Shown: positions 33,867 to 42,101 of the stretch, piece after piece
How the letters are laid out: each line of letters opens with the position of its first letter
Numbering within the stretch: position 1 is the stretch's first letter
From: UBA4923 sp040767365
GTDB lineage: Bacteria > Bacillota > Clostridia > Saccharofermentanales > DTU023
Assembly: GCA_040767365.1 (NCBI GenBank)
Contig: JAXGOR010000003.1
Location: 1 to 64,000 of the forward strand
Length of the DNA: 64,000 bases
Direction: 5' to 3'
Notes under the pieces: model-generated
Seen by the model: only the letters and a program-made list of their open reading frames with translations
Databases searched by the model: none
Told to the model about the DNA's origin: nothing
Position numbers and translations under genes: made by a program

Positions 33867-35573
33867 ATGATTGACAGCAGACATATCAACAAGCTGGTCG
33901 CGGTTCTGGTTCTTCTGGCCTTCCTTGTTTCATTTCTCCTAATCTGTCTGGCACAGGTTCAAGCCGATGACAAGGTCCTGGCCTATGAGTCAATGCTCTT
34001 CGGGGAAGAGGTCGTCAGCCTGGACATCGAAGTAGATGAGGAGGACTGGCAAAGCCTCCTGGACAGCCCATCTGACAAGGCCTATATTCCGGCTGATTTG
34101 ACCATCAATGGGGAGAGCTTTTCTTCCGTCGGCCTTCGGACCAAGGGCAACTCCAGCTTGACCCAGGTGGAGGCGATGCAGGATAGTGACCGCTACAGCC
34201 TGCACTTCAAATTTAACAAGTATCAAAAGGGCCGGACCTACTACGGATTGGACAGCTTCTGTATCAACAATATTCTGGGGGATAACACCTATATGAAGGA
34301 TTACCTGGCCTACGAGATCATGGATTATATCGGGGTTCCTACCCCCTTGAAGAATTACGCCAAGGTAACGATTAACGGTGAAGACTACGGTTTCTTTCTG
34401 CTCCTGGAGCGCTACGAGAAATCCTTCCTTGATCGGGTCTACTCGACGTCCGGGGGCCAGCTTTATAACGTGAAGATCGGGATGGGGAAACGGGAGGAAT
34501 TTATGGATGGGGGAGACAGTCCGGAGCAAGCCTTCCCCCAAATGCCTTCAAGAGGGATGGAGGAATGGCCTGACCGGGATGATTTTCCTGACCAGGAAGG
34601 AAGGTTTGACCCCAGGGGGGAGGGTCTGGATATTGGCCAGCCGCCGGCCGGGAGAGGGAATCCTATGCCTGGTGGACAAGGGAAATATCAGAGGCCGGCT
34701 GGCAATCAAGGAGGACCGGGGGAGCAGGCTGGGATTGGAGGCGGCCGGGGAGGCGGGGATCTGGTCTATAGGGATGACCAGATATCAAGCTACAGCAGTA
34801 TCTTTGACAATGCGGAGTTCAAGAAGAATTCCGATCAGGACAAGGAACGGGTCATCACGGCCATCAAGAAGTTGAATGAAGGGACAAAGCTGGAAGACTA
34901 TTTTGATGTGGATGAGATCCTCCGCTATCTGGCAGCCCATACGGTCCTGGTTAACCTGGACAGCTACAGTTCCTCCATGGCTCAAAACTACTATCTTTAC
35001 GAGCGGGACGGGAAAATCAGTGTCCTGCCCTGGGATTACGGCCTGGCCTTTGGAGGCTTCCAAAGTCAGTCAGCCTCAAGCGTCATTAATTTCCCCATAG
35101 ACACACCGGTCAGCGGTGTCACCATGGAGAGCCGGCCTCTCATCAATCAACTGCTTGAAGTCTCGGAATACCTGGACCTTTACCACGAGTATCTTGAGGA
35201 AATCGTGGAAGGCTACTTTTTGAGCGGCTGGTTCGAAGATAGCATTCTGGCCCTGGACGAAAAGATCGGGGATTACGTAAAGGAAGACGGAACAGCCTTC
35301 ACCTCCTACACGCAGTATGAGAAGGCCCTGCCAGTCTTACGGGAATTAGGGATGCTCCGGGCTGAAAGCATTGAAGGTCAGCTGTCGGGCGCGATCCCGT
35401 CAACGACAGAAGGTCAGAAGGCGGATCCGGATACCCTGATAAGCGGAGAGGGCATTGACCTCACCTTGCTGGGGAGCTTCATGAATGGAGGCGGTGGGCA
35501 AGGGGGACCCCCCGATCTGATTCCGGATCGATATAATAGGGACGGGGAGTCCGGTGGGAGAAGGAAGGGCTGA
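33867..35573 (+). CDS. CotH-family protein kinase-like, exported
   Basis: 568 residues. An N-terminal hydrophobic segment (residues 8-30) acts as signal or anchor. The CotH core follows: YIPADLTINGESFSSVGLRTKGNSS, the nucleotide-side residues, then VNLDSYSS (Asp365) with QNYYLYE, and the DFG-like WDYG (Asp390). CotH is an atypical kinase that phosphorylates spore-coat proteins; non-spore members are secreted. Residues about 214-298 form a Gly/Pro/Gln-rich, low-complexity insert within the catalytic domain. It could be a flexible spacer or a self-phosphorylation target. Starts 27 bases after the DUF4956 gene. Confidence 0.88.
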   Translation: MIDSRHINKLVAVLVLLAFLVSFLLICLAQVQADDKVLAYESMLFGEEVVSLDIEVDEEDWQSLLDSPSDKAYIPADLTINGESFSSVGLRTKGNSSLTQVEAMQDSDRYSLHFKFNKYQKGRTYYGLDSFCINNILGDNTYMKDYLAYEIMDYIGVPTPLKNYAKVTINGEDYGFFLLLERYEKSFLDRVYSTSGGQLYNVKIGMGKREEFMDGGDSPEQAFPQMPSRGMEEWPDRDDFPDQEGRFDPRGEGLDIGQPPAGRGNPMPGGQGKYQRPAGNQGGPGEQAGIGGGRGGGDLVYRDDQISSYSSIFDNAEFKKNSDQDKERVITAIKKLNEGTKLEDYFDVDEILRYLAAHTVLVNLDSYSSSMAQNYYLYERDGKISVLPWDYGLAFGGFQSQSASSVINFPIDTPVSGVTMESRPLINQLLEVSEYLDLYHEYLEEIVEGYFLSGWFEDSILALDEKIGDYVKEDGTAFTSYTQYEKALPVLRELGMLRAESIEGQLSGAIPSTTEGQKADPDTLISGEGIDLTLLGSFMNGGGGQGGPPDLIPDRYNRDGESGGRRKG

Positions 35574-35577
35574 CAAG

Positions 35578-36264
35578 ATGGCGCGGCTGTTGATCTGTGA
35601 TGATGAGAGTGGGCTACGGGCGGTCCTCAAACGTTATGCCCTCTTTGAAGGTCACGAGGTGTGGGAGGCCGAAAATGGTCTGGAGGCTGTGGCGCTTTGC
35701 CAGGAGGAGGCCTTCGATATCATCATCATGGATATCATGATGCCGGAACTGGACGGTTTCTCAGCCATCAAAAAAATTCGTCAGACTTCCGATACGCCCG
35801 TCCTAATGCTATCGGCCAGGGGCGAGGAGTACGATAAGGTCCTGGGCTTTGAGCTGGGCGTTGACGATTATGTGGTCAAACCCTTCTCTTCCAAGGAGAT
35901 CATGATGCGGATCAGCGCCATCTTGCGAAGGAGCCAGAGGCCTGGGGCGGAAGCGATCTTGGAGGAGGAGCATGTTATCTTCCGGAAAGAGGGCCTGGAG
36001 GCAGATCTGACTGCCTATAAAGTGTCCGTCGATGGCCGGCCGGTCAAGCTGGCCCCCAAGGCGATCGACCTGCTCTTTTTCCTGATCCGGAACAAAAATA
36101 TCGCCCTGCCCCGGGAGAGAATCCTGTCGGAGGTCTGGGGCTTCGATTATTTCGGTGACGACCGGACCCTGGACACGCACATCAAGCTGCTACGGAAGGC
36201 CCTGGGTCCCTGCGCCAAGTTCATCACTACCCTTCGTGGTCTGGGCTACCGCTTCGAAGGATAA
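35578..36264 (+). CDS. OmpR-family response regulator
   Basis: 228 residues. Receiver domain with phosphoacceptor Asp52 in MDIMMPE, conserved Lys101 (VVKPF), and Asp8/Asp9 near the start. A winged-helix output domain follows (VKLAPKAIDLLFFLIRN, then DDRTLDTHIKLLRKAL and GLGYRFEG). ATG 35578 is four bases after the CotH stop with GAAGGAAGGG upstream, so it belongs to the VTC operon. Paired with the kinase downstream. Confidence 0.93.
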   Translation: MARLLICDDESGLRAVLKRYALFEGHEVWEAENGLEAVALCQEEAFDIIIMDIMMPELDGFSAIKKIRQTSDTPVLMLSARGEEYDKVLGFELGVDDYVVKPFSSKEIMMRISAILRRSQRPGAEAILEEEHVIFRKEGLEADLTAYKVSVDGRPVKLAPKAIDLLFFLIRNKNIALPRERILSEVWGFDYFGDDRTLDTHIKLLRKALGPCAKFITTLRGLGYRFEG

Positions 36265-36268
36265 GGCT

Positions 36269-37558
36269 ATGAAGTCCAAACGACGGCTCATGTGGACCAT
36301 CTTCAGTTTTTTGCTTGGTTTTTGCGCCCTCCTCCTCACAATCCTATGGCTCTTCCAGACGGTTTTTCTGGGAAAGATGTACGAGGGTATCCGGAAGAGT
36401 GAAATCCGTCAGGCGATTGCCCTGGTCGAAAAAAATATCGACAGCCCTTCGCTCAGCCAACTGATCAAGAGCCTGGCCGATGATCAAGAGATTATTGTCT
36501 CCACGCCAAATGAATTTAAAATCCCTCCAAGTCCCGATCAAGGCAAGCCCCCAGTCCGGCTTGCCATCACGGAGGTCCGGGACTTTACGACGGCGGAAGG
36601 GAGGACGGTCACCCTGGTCTTCCACGCCATAATCTCTCCTGTCCAGGCCACCATTGCCACCATCAAGGTCCAGCTCACCTATGTGACGATCATCATGCTG
36701 GTCCTCTCCGTTGTCCTGGCCCTGGTCATTGCCCGTATTGTCTCCTTACCCATTGAACGCTTGAATCAGAGCGCCAAAATCCTGGCGGGGGGAGACTATA
36801 ACACACACTTTTCCAGCGGCGGCTACCGGGAGATCCACGAGCTGTCGGATACCTTGAATCTGGCGGCCAGTGAGCTGTCCAAGGTTGACAGGCTGAGGCG
36901 GGAACTTATGGCCAACGTCTCCCACGACTTGCGGACCCCCCTGGCCCTTATCTATGGCTATGCCGAGATGATGAGTGACTTCCCGGACGAAATTGACGCG
37001 GAGAAGGTCCGACTGATCATGGAAGAGACGGAAAGGATGTCCTCCCTGGTCAGCGACATGTTGGATGTCTCAAGCCTGGAGAGCGGCGTCATGGAGCTGA
37101 ACACCCATTTCTACAATCTGACGGGGTCAATCACTCAGACAATCAATCGTTTGACCGGCCTGGTCGGCAAGGAGGGCTACTCTTTTGACTTTCAGCCGGA
37201 TCAGGATGTCTACCTCCTGGCGGATGAGGTCAAGTTGACCCAGGCCTTTTACAATCTCCTGGTCAATGCCATCCATTACAGCGGTCCCAGCCGGCAGGTC
37301 CGGATCCGCCAGATCCTGGATAACCGGACTGTCAGGATCGAGGTTGAGGATGAAGGCGGCGGGATCCGGGAGGAAGATATGCCCTACATATGGGACCGCT
37401 ACTATAAGGGCAGTGAGGCCCACAAGCGGGCGATCATGGGCACCGGCCTGGGACTCTCCATTGTGAAAAAGATTATTGAACTTCACGGTGGTCTCTACGG
37501 AGTTGAATCAAAACCGGGTCAGGGCAGTGTCTTCTGGTTCCAGATCGACCGCCTTTAG
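36269..37558 (+). CDS. Membrane sensor histidine kinase
   Basis: 429 residues. Two membrane helices (about 8-30 and 137-157) enclose an extracellular domain of about 105 residues, then HAMP, then HisKA with the phosphorylated His219 in VSHDLRTPLALIYGYAEMM. The HATPase domain shows the N box (NLLVNAIHYSG), G1 (EDEGGGI), and G2 (GTGLGLSIVKKI). ATG 36269 follows the regulator's stop by four bases. The signal it senses is unknown; operon position ties it to polymer or surface phosphorylation. Confidence 0.93.
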   Translation: MKSKRRLMWTIFSFLLGFCALLLTILWLFQTVFLGKMYEGIRKSEIRQAIALVEKNIDSPSLSQLIKSLADDQEIIVSTPNEFKIPPSPDQGKPPVRLAITEVRDFTTAEGRTVTLVFHAIISPVQATIATIKVQLTYVTIIMLVLSVVLALVIARIVSLPIERLNQSAKILAGGDYNTHFSSGGYREIHELSDTLNLAASELSKVDRLRRELMANVSHDLRTPLALIYGYAEMMSDFPDEIDAEKVRLIMEETERMSSLVSDMLDVSSLESGVMELNTHFYNLTGSITQTINRLTGLVGKEGYSFDFQPDQDVYLLADEVKLTQAFYNLLVNAIHYSGPSRQVRIRQILDNRTVRIEVEDEGGGIREEDMPYIWDRYYKGSEAHKRAIMGTGLGLSIVKKIIELHGGLYGVESKPGQGSVFWFQIDRL

Positions 37559-37562
37559 GGTT

Positions 37563-38801
37563 TTATAAGCTTCCGCCAGATCTCTGCTTCCTCTTGAACA
37601 AGCCTCGAATAGTCCTGACAAGCGATACCTTCTTCCCGTAATTCAGAGACCCCTGCCGGTAGATGTAGATGGACAAGCTGGCGATCCCAAGGGTGGAGGC
37701 AGACATGATCAGGAGGGAGGCCATGATTTCAATCAGCTTGACCGAGGTCAGCATGTAGCGGATGGGGGTCGTAAACAGGGCAACGAAGGGAATGTAGGAG
37801 CTGACCCTTACGATGCTGGTGTCCGGGGCTGTCATGCCGGTTGTGGCGATCAAGTAGGCGATGACGAACAGGATGGTCACGGACATGATGGAGGCACTCA
37901 GATCCTCCATTTTTGAGACCAGGGATCCCAGGGCCGCGTAAATGAAGAGGTAGAGCAGGTATCCCAGCAGGGAGAAGGTCACGTAGATGGCCAGGACATC
38001 CGGGCCCATGCTGCTGTTGATCATGGAAACAAGTTCCACCGGATAGAGGGATTTGTTCAGAATGAAGCCCAGGATGATGAAAAGCGAGATGACAAGGACC
38101 TGGATTACCCCGACCAGGCCGGCTGCCAGCACCTTCCCTATGATCAGGGTCTTGGGCCTTGTGCTGGTGATCAGGAGTTCCATGGCCCGGCTGTCTTTTT
38201 CCCGGGCTACGGAAGAGGCAACCAGCTGACCGTAGCTCAGGATCAGCATATACATACCAAAAAGAAAAACGTAGCCGATGAAGAAACCCTGACCGTCCCT
38301 GCCAAGAATCTCGTACTTCACCTGGATCTCAATAGCTTCCGCCTCCTGGACAGCCTGGGGATCGATACCCTTGTCGACCAGGGCCTGGTTCTTGTTGATA
38401 TTGAGGAGCAGGTTTGTAAACTCGAAGTCATTATCGAAGCTGCCCATATCCTTCTGGATGACGGTGTAGGATGTCCTGGAGGTCACGTAATAGATCATCT
38501 CCAGTTCCTGGTCTTCAACAGCCTCTCTCAATTCATCCAGTTTTCCGGATCTGACATCAAAGCCCGCCATCTTCCCGGCGAAGAATTCTTCCAGTTCCCC
38601 GTCCTGGAAAGCCACGGCCGTGGCAGCCGGCCCGACGGGACCATCCTTGTCCGAACCAAAGAGGGTCAGGATCCTTGGAATCGATGTGATGCCCAGGAAT
38701 ATCAAGGCAATGATCAGGGTGGAGATGAGCAAGGCCTTCTTCTTGATGAGTTCCCTGAATTCGAAGAGGAAGACTGTTTTCAGATTAGTCACGGGCTTCA
38801 C
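37563..38801 (-). CDS. natB: ABC-2 permease, NatB type
   Basis: 412 residues with one N-terminal helix, a large extracellular loop (about 50-170), and five more helices clustered after residue 180. This is the ABC-2/NatB layout. Export substrate may be Na+ or a small molecule. Its GTG start lies inside the end of the ATPase gene (17-base overlap); a second GTG nine bases further could also be used. The three residues around TSTRPKT fit the NatB pattern. Transcribed from the far side, convergent with the histidine kinase gene. Confidence 0.82.
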   Translation of the reverse strand: MKPVTNLKTVFLFEFRELIKKKALLISTLIIALIFLGITSIPRILTLFGSDKDGPVGPAATAVAFQDGELEEFFAGKMAGFDVRSGKLDELREAVEDQELEMIYYVTSRTSYTVIQKDMGSFDNDFEFTNLLLNINKNQALVDKGIDPQAVQEAEAIEIQVKYEILGRDGQGFFIGYVFLFGMYMLILSYGQLVASSVAREKDSRAMELLITSTRPKTLIIGKVLAAGLVGVIQVLVISLFIILGFILNKSLYPVELVSMINSSMGPDVLAIYVTFSLLGYLLYLFIYAALGSLVSKMEDLSASIMSVTILFVIAYLIATTGMTAPDTSIVRVSSYIPFVALFTTPIRYMLTSVKLIEIMASLLIMSASTLGIASLSIYIYRQGSLNYGKKVSLVRTIRGLFKRKQRSGGSL

Positions 38802-39684
38802 CCACCTTCTTGATGAAGATCTCCTGGAGGGAGGGCCGGTAGGGGGCGAAGTGTTTCAATTTAAAGCCGCCCTTCACAAGAGAGGCAAGGAGATTGTCGA
38901 TTGGCCCTTCGCCTGCCAGCTCAATCAAATAATGGCCATTCTCATTTGTATAAGGGATGTCCGAATCGGACAGGAGCCGGTCAAAACCCCCTCCGCCAAC
39001 CTTGATCTCGTAGCGATCCTTGCTCTCTTCCTCCTTAAGGGCATCCAGATTTCCCGTCAAAATAATTTCCCCCTGATCGATAATCGCGATGTCATCACAG
39101 AAGGCCTCGACATAACTCATCTGGTGGCTTGAGAAGATAATGATTTTTTCCCCGGATATATAGTCTGTCAGGGCCTCCTGGAAAATCCGCGCGTTCAAGG
39201 GATCAAGCCCTGCGAAAGGTTCGTCCAGAATCAGGAGGGAGGGTTCGTTCAGGAAGGCCTGGGTGATCTGAACCTTCTGCTGGTTCCCCTTGGATAAGGT
39301 CTCAAGCTTTCTATCCAGGTACTCCTCAATCCCAAAGCGACGGGTCCAATGGAGTACGGATTCCCTGGCTTCCTTCCTGCTGGCGCCCCGGAGCATGGCG
39401 AAATAGACCAGCTGATCCTTCACCCTGGTCTTCGAGTACATGCCGCGCTCCTCGGGCAGGTAGCCGATGACCTGTCCGGCTCTATTGAAGGCCCCGCCGT
39501 CCAGCTTTATTTCCCCGCTGTCGGCCTTGAAAACATCCATAAGGACCCGTATGGCAGTTGTCTTGCCGGCCCCGTTCCTTCCAAGGAAACCAAATATCTG
39601 CCCCGAATAGACGGTGAAGGAGACATCCTTTAATACCTGGAAGTCACCGAAATATTTATTGACCTTCTCAAATCGCAACTGCAT
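38785..39684 (-). CDS. natA: ABC transporter ATPase, NatA type
   Basis: 299 residues. Walker A GRNGAGKTT, Q loop, signature LSKGNQQKVQ (an LSGGQ variant), Walker B LLILDEPFAGLDP, and H loop FSSHQMSYVEAFCDDI. The C-terminal 70 residues are the DrrA/NatA-type domain. Partner of the permease encoded next; together they form an exporter. Confidence 0.9.
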   Translation of the reverse strand: MQLRFEKVNKYFGDFQVLKDVSFTVYSGQIFGFLGRNGAGKTTAIRVLMDVFKADSGEIKLDGGAFNRAGQVIGYLPEERGMYSKTRVKDQLVYFAMLRGASRKEARESVLHWTRRFGIEEYLDRKLETLSKGNQQKVQITQAFLNEPSLLILDEPFAGLDPLNARIFQEALTDYISGEKIIIFSSHQMSYVEAFCDDIAIIDQGEIILTGNLDALKEEESKDRYEIKVGGGGFDRLLSDSDIPYTNENGHYLIELAGEGPIDNLLASLVKGGFKLKHFAPYRPSLQEIFIKKVGEARD

Positions 39685-39714
39685 ATAAATCCCCTATATC
39701 CAAAATGGGAGCGA

Positions 39715-40065
39715 TCAAAGGTTGATCAGCCTGCCAGCCTCAGCCATGAGCTCCAGGGTGGTCGCCATATTGGAAATGCCCCCCACTTCCGGCTGGCCCA
39801 GCTCAAAAAAGTTGAGGCAGGTACCGCAGGAATAGATTTGAACCCCCCTGTCATCCAGTTCCCTCAAGGCTTCCAGGGCATTGGAGCCCTTGGTGGTCAG
39901 CTGGACCCCCCCGTTGAGGAAGAGGAGATGGTCCGGGAGCCTGTCGTATTCGGTCAGGGCCCCGATGAAACTCTTCATGAGGATCCGCCCCAGGTCAGGG
40001 GACCCCCTCCCCATCTCATCACTTGTAATGGCGACTACAAATAGATCCTTCTTCTTGTCTGTCAT
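39715..40065 (-). CDS. DsrE-like protein, YedF type (C-terminal domain only)
   Basis: 116 residues. The DsrE fold is recognised by VVAITSDEMGRGSPDLGRILMKSFIGAL and FLNGGVQLTTKGS, then IYSCGTCLNFFEL with the two Cys. It matches the C-terminal half of the selenium-linked YedF proteins; the usual N-terminal TusA/SirA-like domain is missing. Start overlaps the DUF3343 stop (ATGA) and AAGGAGAT precedes it. Function is likely sulfur or selenium transfer in partnership with the aminotransferase upstream. Confidence 0.82.
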   Translation of the reverse strand: MTDKKKDLFVVAITSDEMGRGSPDLGRILMKSFIGALTEYDRLPDHLLFLNGGVQLTTKGSNALEALRELDDRGVQIYSCGTCLNFFELGQPEVGGISNMATTLELMAEAGRLINL

Positions 40066-40310
40066 GCTCGTATCTCCTTAATGTTTTTTCCATCTCTTTC
40101 ATAGAGGCCCAAATGCTTCAGGCCGGCTGCCTCAAGAAGCCGGACGGCTTCCTCGAATTCTTCAGGTAAAAGCCGGAAACAGATGCCGCAACCCGCCCGA
40201 ATCCGGGAGGGGAGCGGCAAAACCTTGACCGACAGCCCCTTTTCCAGGAGAATGGCCTCCCCTTGGATGGCCTCGCTGGTACGGTTGAAGGTGATCAGGT
40301 AGTCCTTCAT
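40062..40310 (-). CDS. DUF3343 protein
   Basis: 82 residues of DUF3343. Conserved parts: the opening TFNRTSEAIQGEAIL, LPLPSRIRAGCGICFRL with the two Cys spaced CGIC, and a final helix. The family is tied to selenium-utilisation gene clusters and may carry selenium or sulfur. It overlaps both neighbours by ATGA, so the three genes are one translational unit. Confidence 0.85.
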   Translation of the reverse strand: MKDYLITFNRTSEAIQGEAILLEKGLSVKVLPLPSRIRAGCGICFRLLPEEFEEAVRLLEAAGLKHLGLYERDGKNIKEIRA

Positions 40311-41428
40311 TTCCGGCTGACCTCACTCAAGGCCCGGATCCCCTGATCGATTTCCTCCTCTGTATTGAAGAAGGAAAAGGAGAAACGGACCATGCCCTGA
40401 TCCTCTGTTTTGAAATGGCGGTGGAGCAGGGGGGCGCAATGGGCCCCTGGCCGGGTGGCCAGGTCATAGTCTTCCCAGAGTTTGGCTGACAGGTCGGCCG
40501 AATCCCAACCCTGGAGGTTGAGGGAGACCACAGGAAGCCTCTGGTCCGTACTAAAATCACCGTAGAGGGTCAGGCCTTCCAGGCCACGGATGCCCTCAAG
40601 GAAACGCCGGGTCAGCCGGATTTCCTTCTCGTGAATCTGCTGGATTCCCTGCTCCCTGATAAAGCGGACCCCGGCCTGCATGGCGTAAAGTCCCTGGCTG
40701 TTCAGGGTGCCGGCTTCAAAGACATCGGGCATGGACAGGCCCTGGAAGCGGTTGAAGCTGCCAAATCCGGCGCCCCCTGTCTTGACCAGGGGAAAGGGGA
40801 TATCTCCCTGGACTATGATGCCGCCCGTCCCCTGGGGACCAAGGAGGCCCTTATGTCCGGTAAAACAGAGGATGTCCGCGTCGTCACCTCTGACCGGGTA
40901 GCTGCCAAGCGTCTGGGCAACGTCCAGGATAAGGAGGAGTCCCTTTTCCCGACAGAAGGCACGGAGCCTTCGGATATCGTTGACATTGCCAGTTACATTG
41001 GAGCCATGGGTACAGACCAGGTATTTGGTTTTCGTCGTCAGCAGGGATCCCAGGGAGTCCAGGATCAGCCGCCCCTGGTCATCGGCCTCTATGAAAGTCA
41101 GGGGGCAGCCTCTGAGATAGAGGGGGCGGAGCACGGCATTATGCTCGACCAGGCTGGTAATGACCCCCTCTTCCGGTTGGATCAGGCTTTGGATGACCAG
41201 GTTGAGACTTTCAGTCGCCGAGGAGGTGAAGGCGACTTTCAGGGGGTCTTCCAGCCCCACCAGGCGGGCCAGCTCAAGCCGGGTGGTGAAGAGGGCCCGG
41301 TTGGCTTCCATGACCGCGTCATAGAAGGAGCGGCCGGCATTGCCAAAGTGTTCCAGGCCGTAGGCCAGGGCCTGGGCCACCTCCGGTGGTCGTATGAGAC
41401 TGGTCGCGCTGTTATCGAAGTAAATCAT
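40307..41428 (-). CDS. Cysteine desulfurase-like class V aminotransferase
   Basis: 373 residues with PLP-dependent fold type I. Starts YFDNSATSLIRPPEV, has the PLP-binding Lys in FTGHKGLLGPQGTGG, and the Cys loop ATRPGAHCAPLLHR near residue 335. This subfamily is found with DUF3343 and YedF and probably supplies sulfur or selenium from Cys or selenocysteine. First gene of the cluster. Divergent from the paralogous lipoprotein at 41518. Confidence 0.87.
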   Translation of the reverse strand: MIYFDNSATSLIRPPEVAQALAYGLEHFGNAGRSFYDAVMEANRALFTTRLELARLVGLEDPLKVAFTSSATESLNLVIQSLIQPEEGVITSLVEHNAVLRPLYLRGCPLTFIEADDQGRLILDSLGSLLTTKTKYLVCTHGSNVTGNVNDIRRLRAFCREKGLLLILDVAQTLGSYPVRGDDADILCFTGHKGLLGPQGTGGIIVQGDIPFPLVKTGGAGFGSFNRFQGLSMPDVFEAGTLNSQGLYAMQAGVRFIREQGIQQIHEKEIRLTRRFLEGIRGLEGLTLYGDFSTDQRLPVVSLNLQGWDSADLSAKLWEDYDLATRPGAHCAPLLHRHFKTEDQGMVRFSFSFFNTEEEIDQGIRALSEVSRK

Positions 41429-41517
41429 GGCGGATGGACTCCCTTATCATTATGTCACATCAGACCAGGCGTAAAGGCCTGCAGCCTGTGATAGGCTGGG
41501 GGAAAAGGAGGGCGAAA

Positions 41518-42096
41518 ATGAGGATGAAGCTGTTTGTTTTTCTGGTCGGCCTGGTCCTGACCTTGTTGATTCTCCCTTCCTGCGCGAAAGAGGAAGACAC
41601 CAACGGTGAATATATGGCGGGCGGCTTTGAGGACCGGTCCTGGGCGGACGCGCCCAAGGTCATCAAATCCAAGGTTATCGACCAATTCAAATGTGAATTT
41701 GTCTGTAATAGCGAGATGAATCAGGATTACGGCTACTGTTTCCTTGAGATGGAAAGAGGGGAGGATGCTGCCTCGGGCCGGATGCTTGCCATAACCAGGT
41801 GGGATGAGGAGCTCGACTATTCCTTCCAGGCTCCCCTGACGGTGCTGGATGACCTGCAGGCCCTTGCCGACCAACATAACCTGGTCCTTGCCAATGGCAC
41901 CGACCGGCATACGAATGGTTTGCCGCCCTACGAGGGATCGAATGTAAAGGTGCTTTACCAGTCCGGTGAGAGTATCCGGGCCTATGACAATGCCGGGTCC
42001 GTGCTCGGCAACCAGGCGGAGCTTGCCCTTTTCAATTTCTTCCAGGATCTCCTGGATCAGGCAGGGGTTGGGGCATCCAGCCCGGACCAGGATTGA
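41518..42096 (+). CDS. Lipoprotein, paralog of the one at 16.8 kb
   Basis: 192 residues; the same length and order of motifs as the lipoprotein at 16790-17368 (see there). Signal peptide with lipobox near LPSC. ATG 41518 was preferred over an earlier start because GGAGGG lies just before it and the signal peptide begins here. Five bases separate its stop from the convergent isocitrate dehydrogenase gene. Function unknown. Confidence 0.8.
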   Translation: MRMKLFVFLVGLVLTLLILPSCAKEEDTNGEYMAGGFEDRSWADAPKVIKSKVIDQFKCEFVCNSEMNQDYGYCFLEMERGEDAASGRMLAITRWDEELDYSFQAPLTVLDDLQALADQHNLVLANGTDRHTNGLPPYEGSNVKVLYQSGESIRAYDNAGSVLGNQAELALFNFFQDLLDQAGVGASSPDQD

Positions 42097-42101
42097 TTCT
42101 T

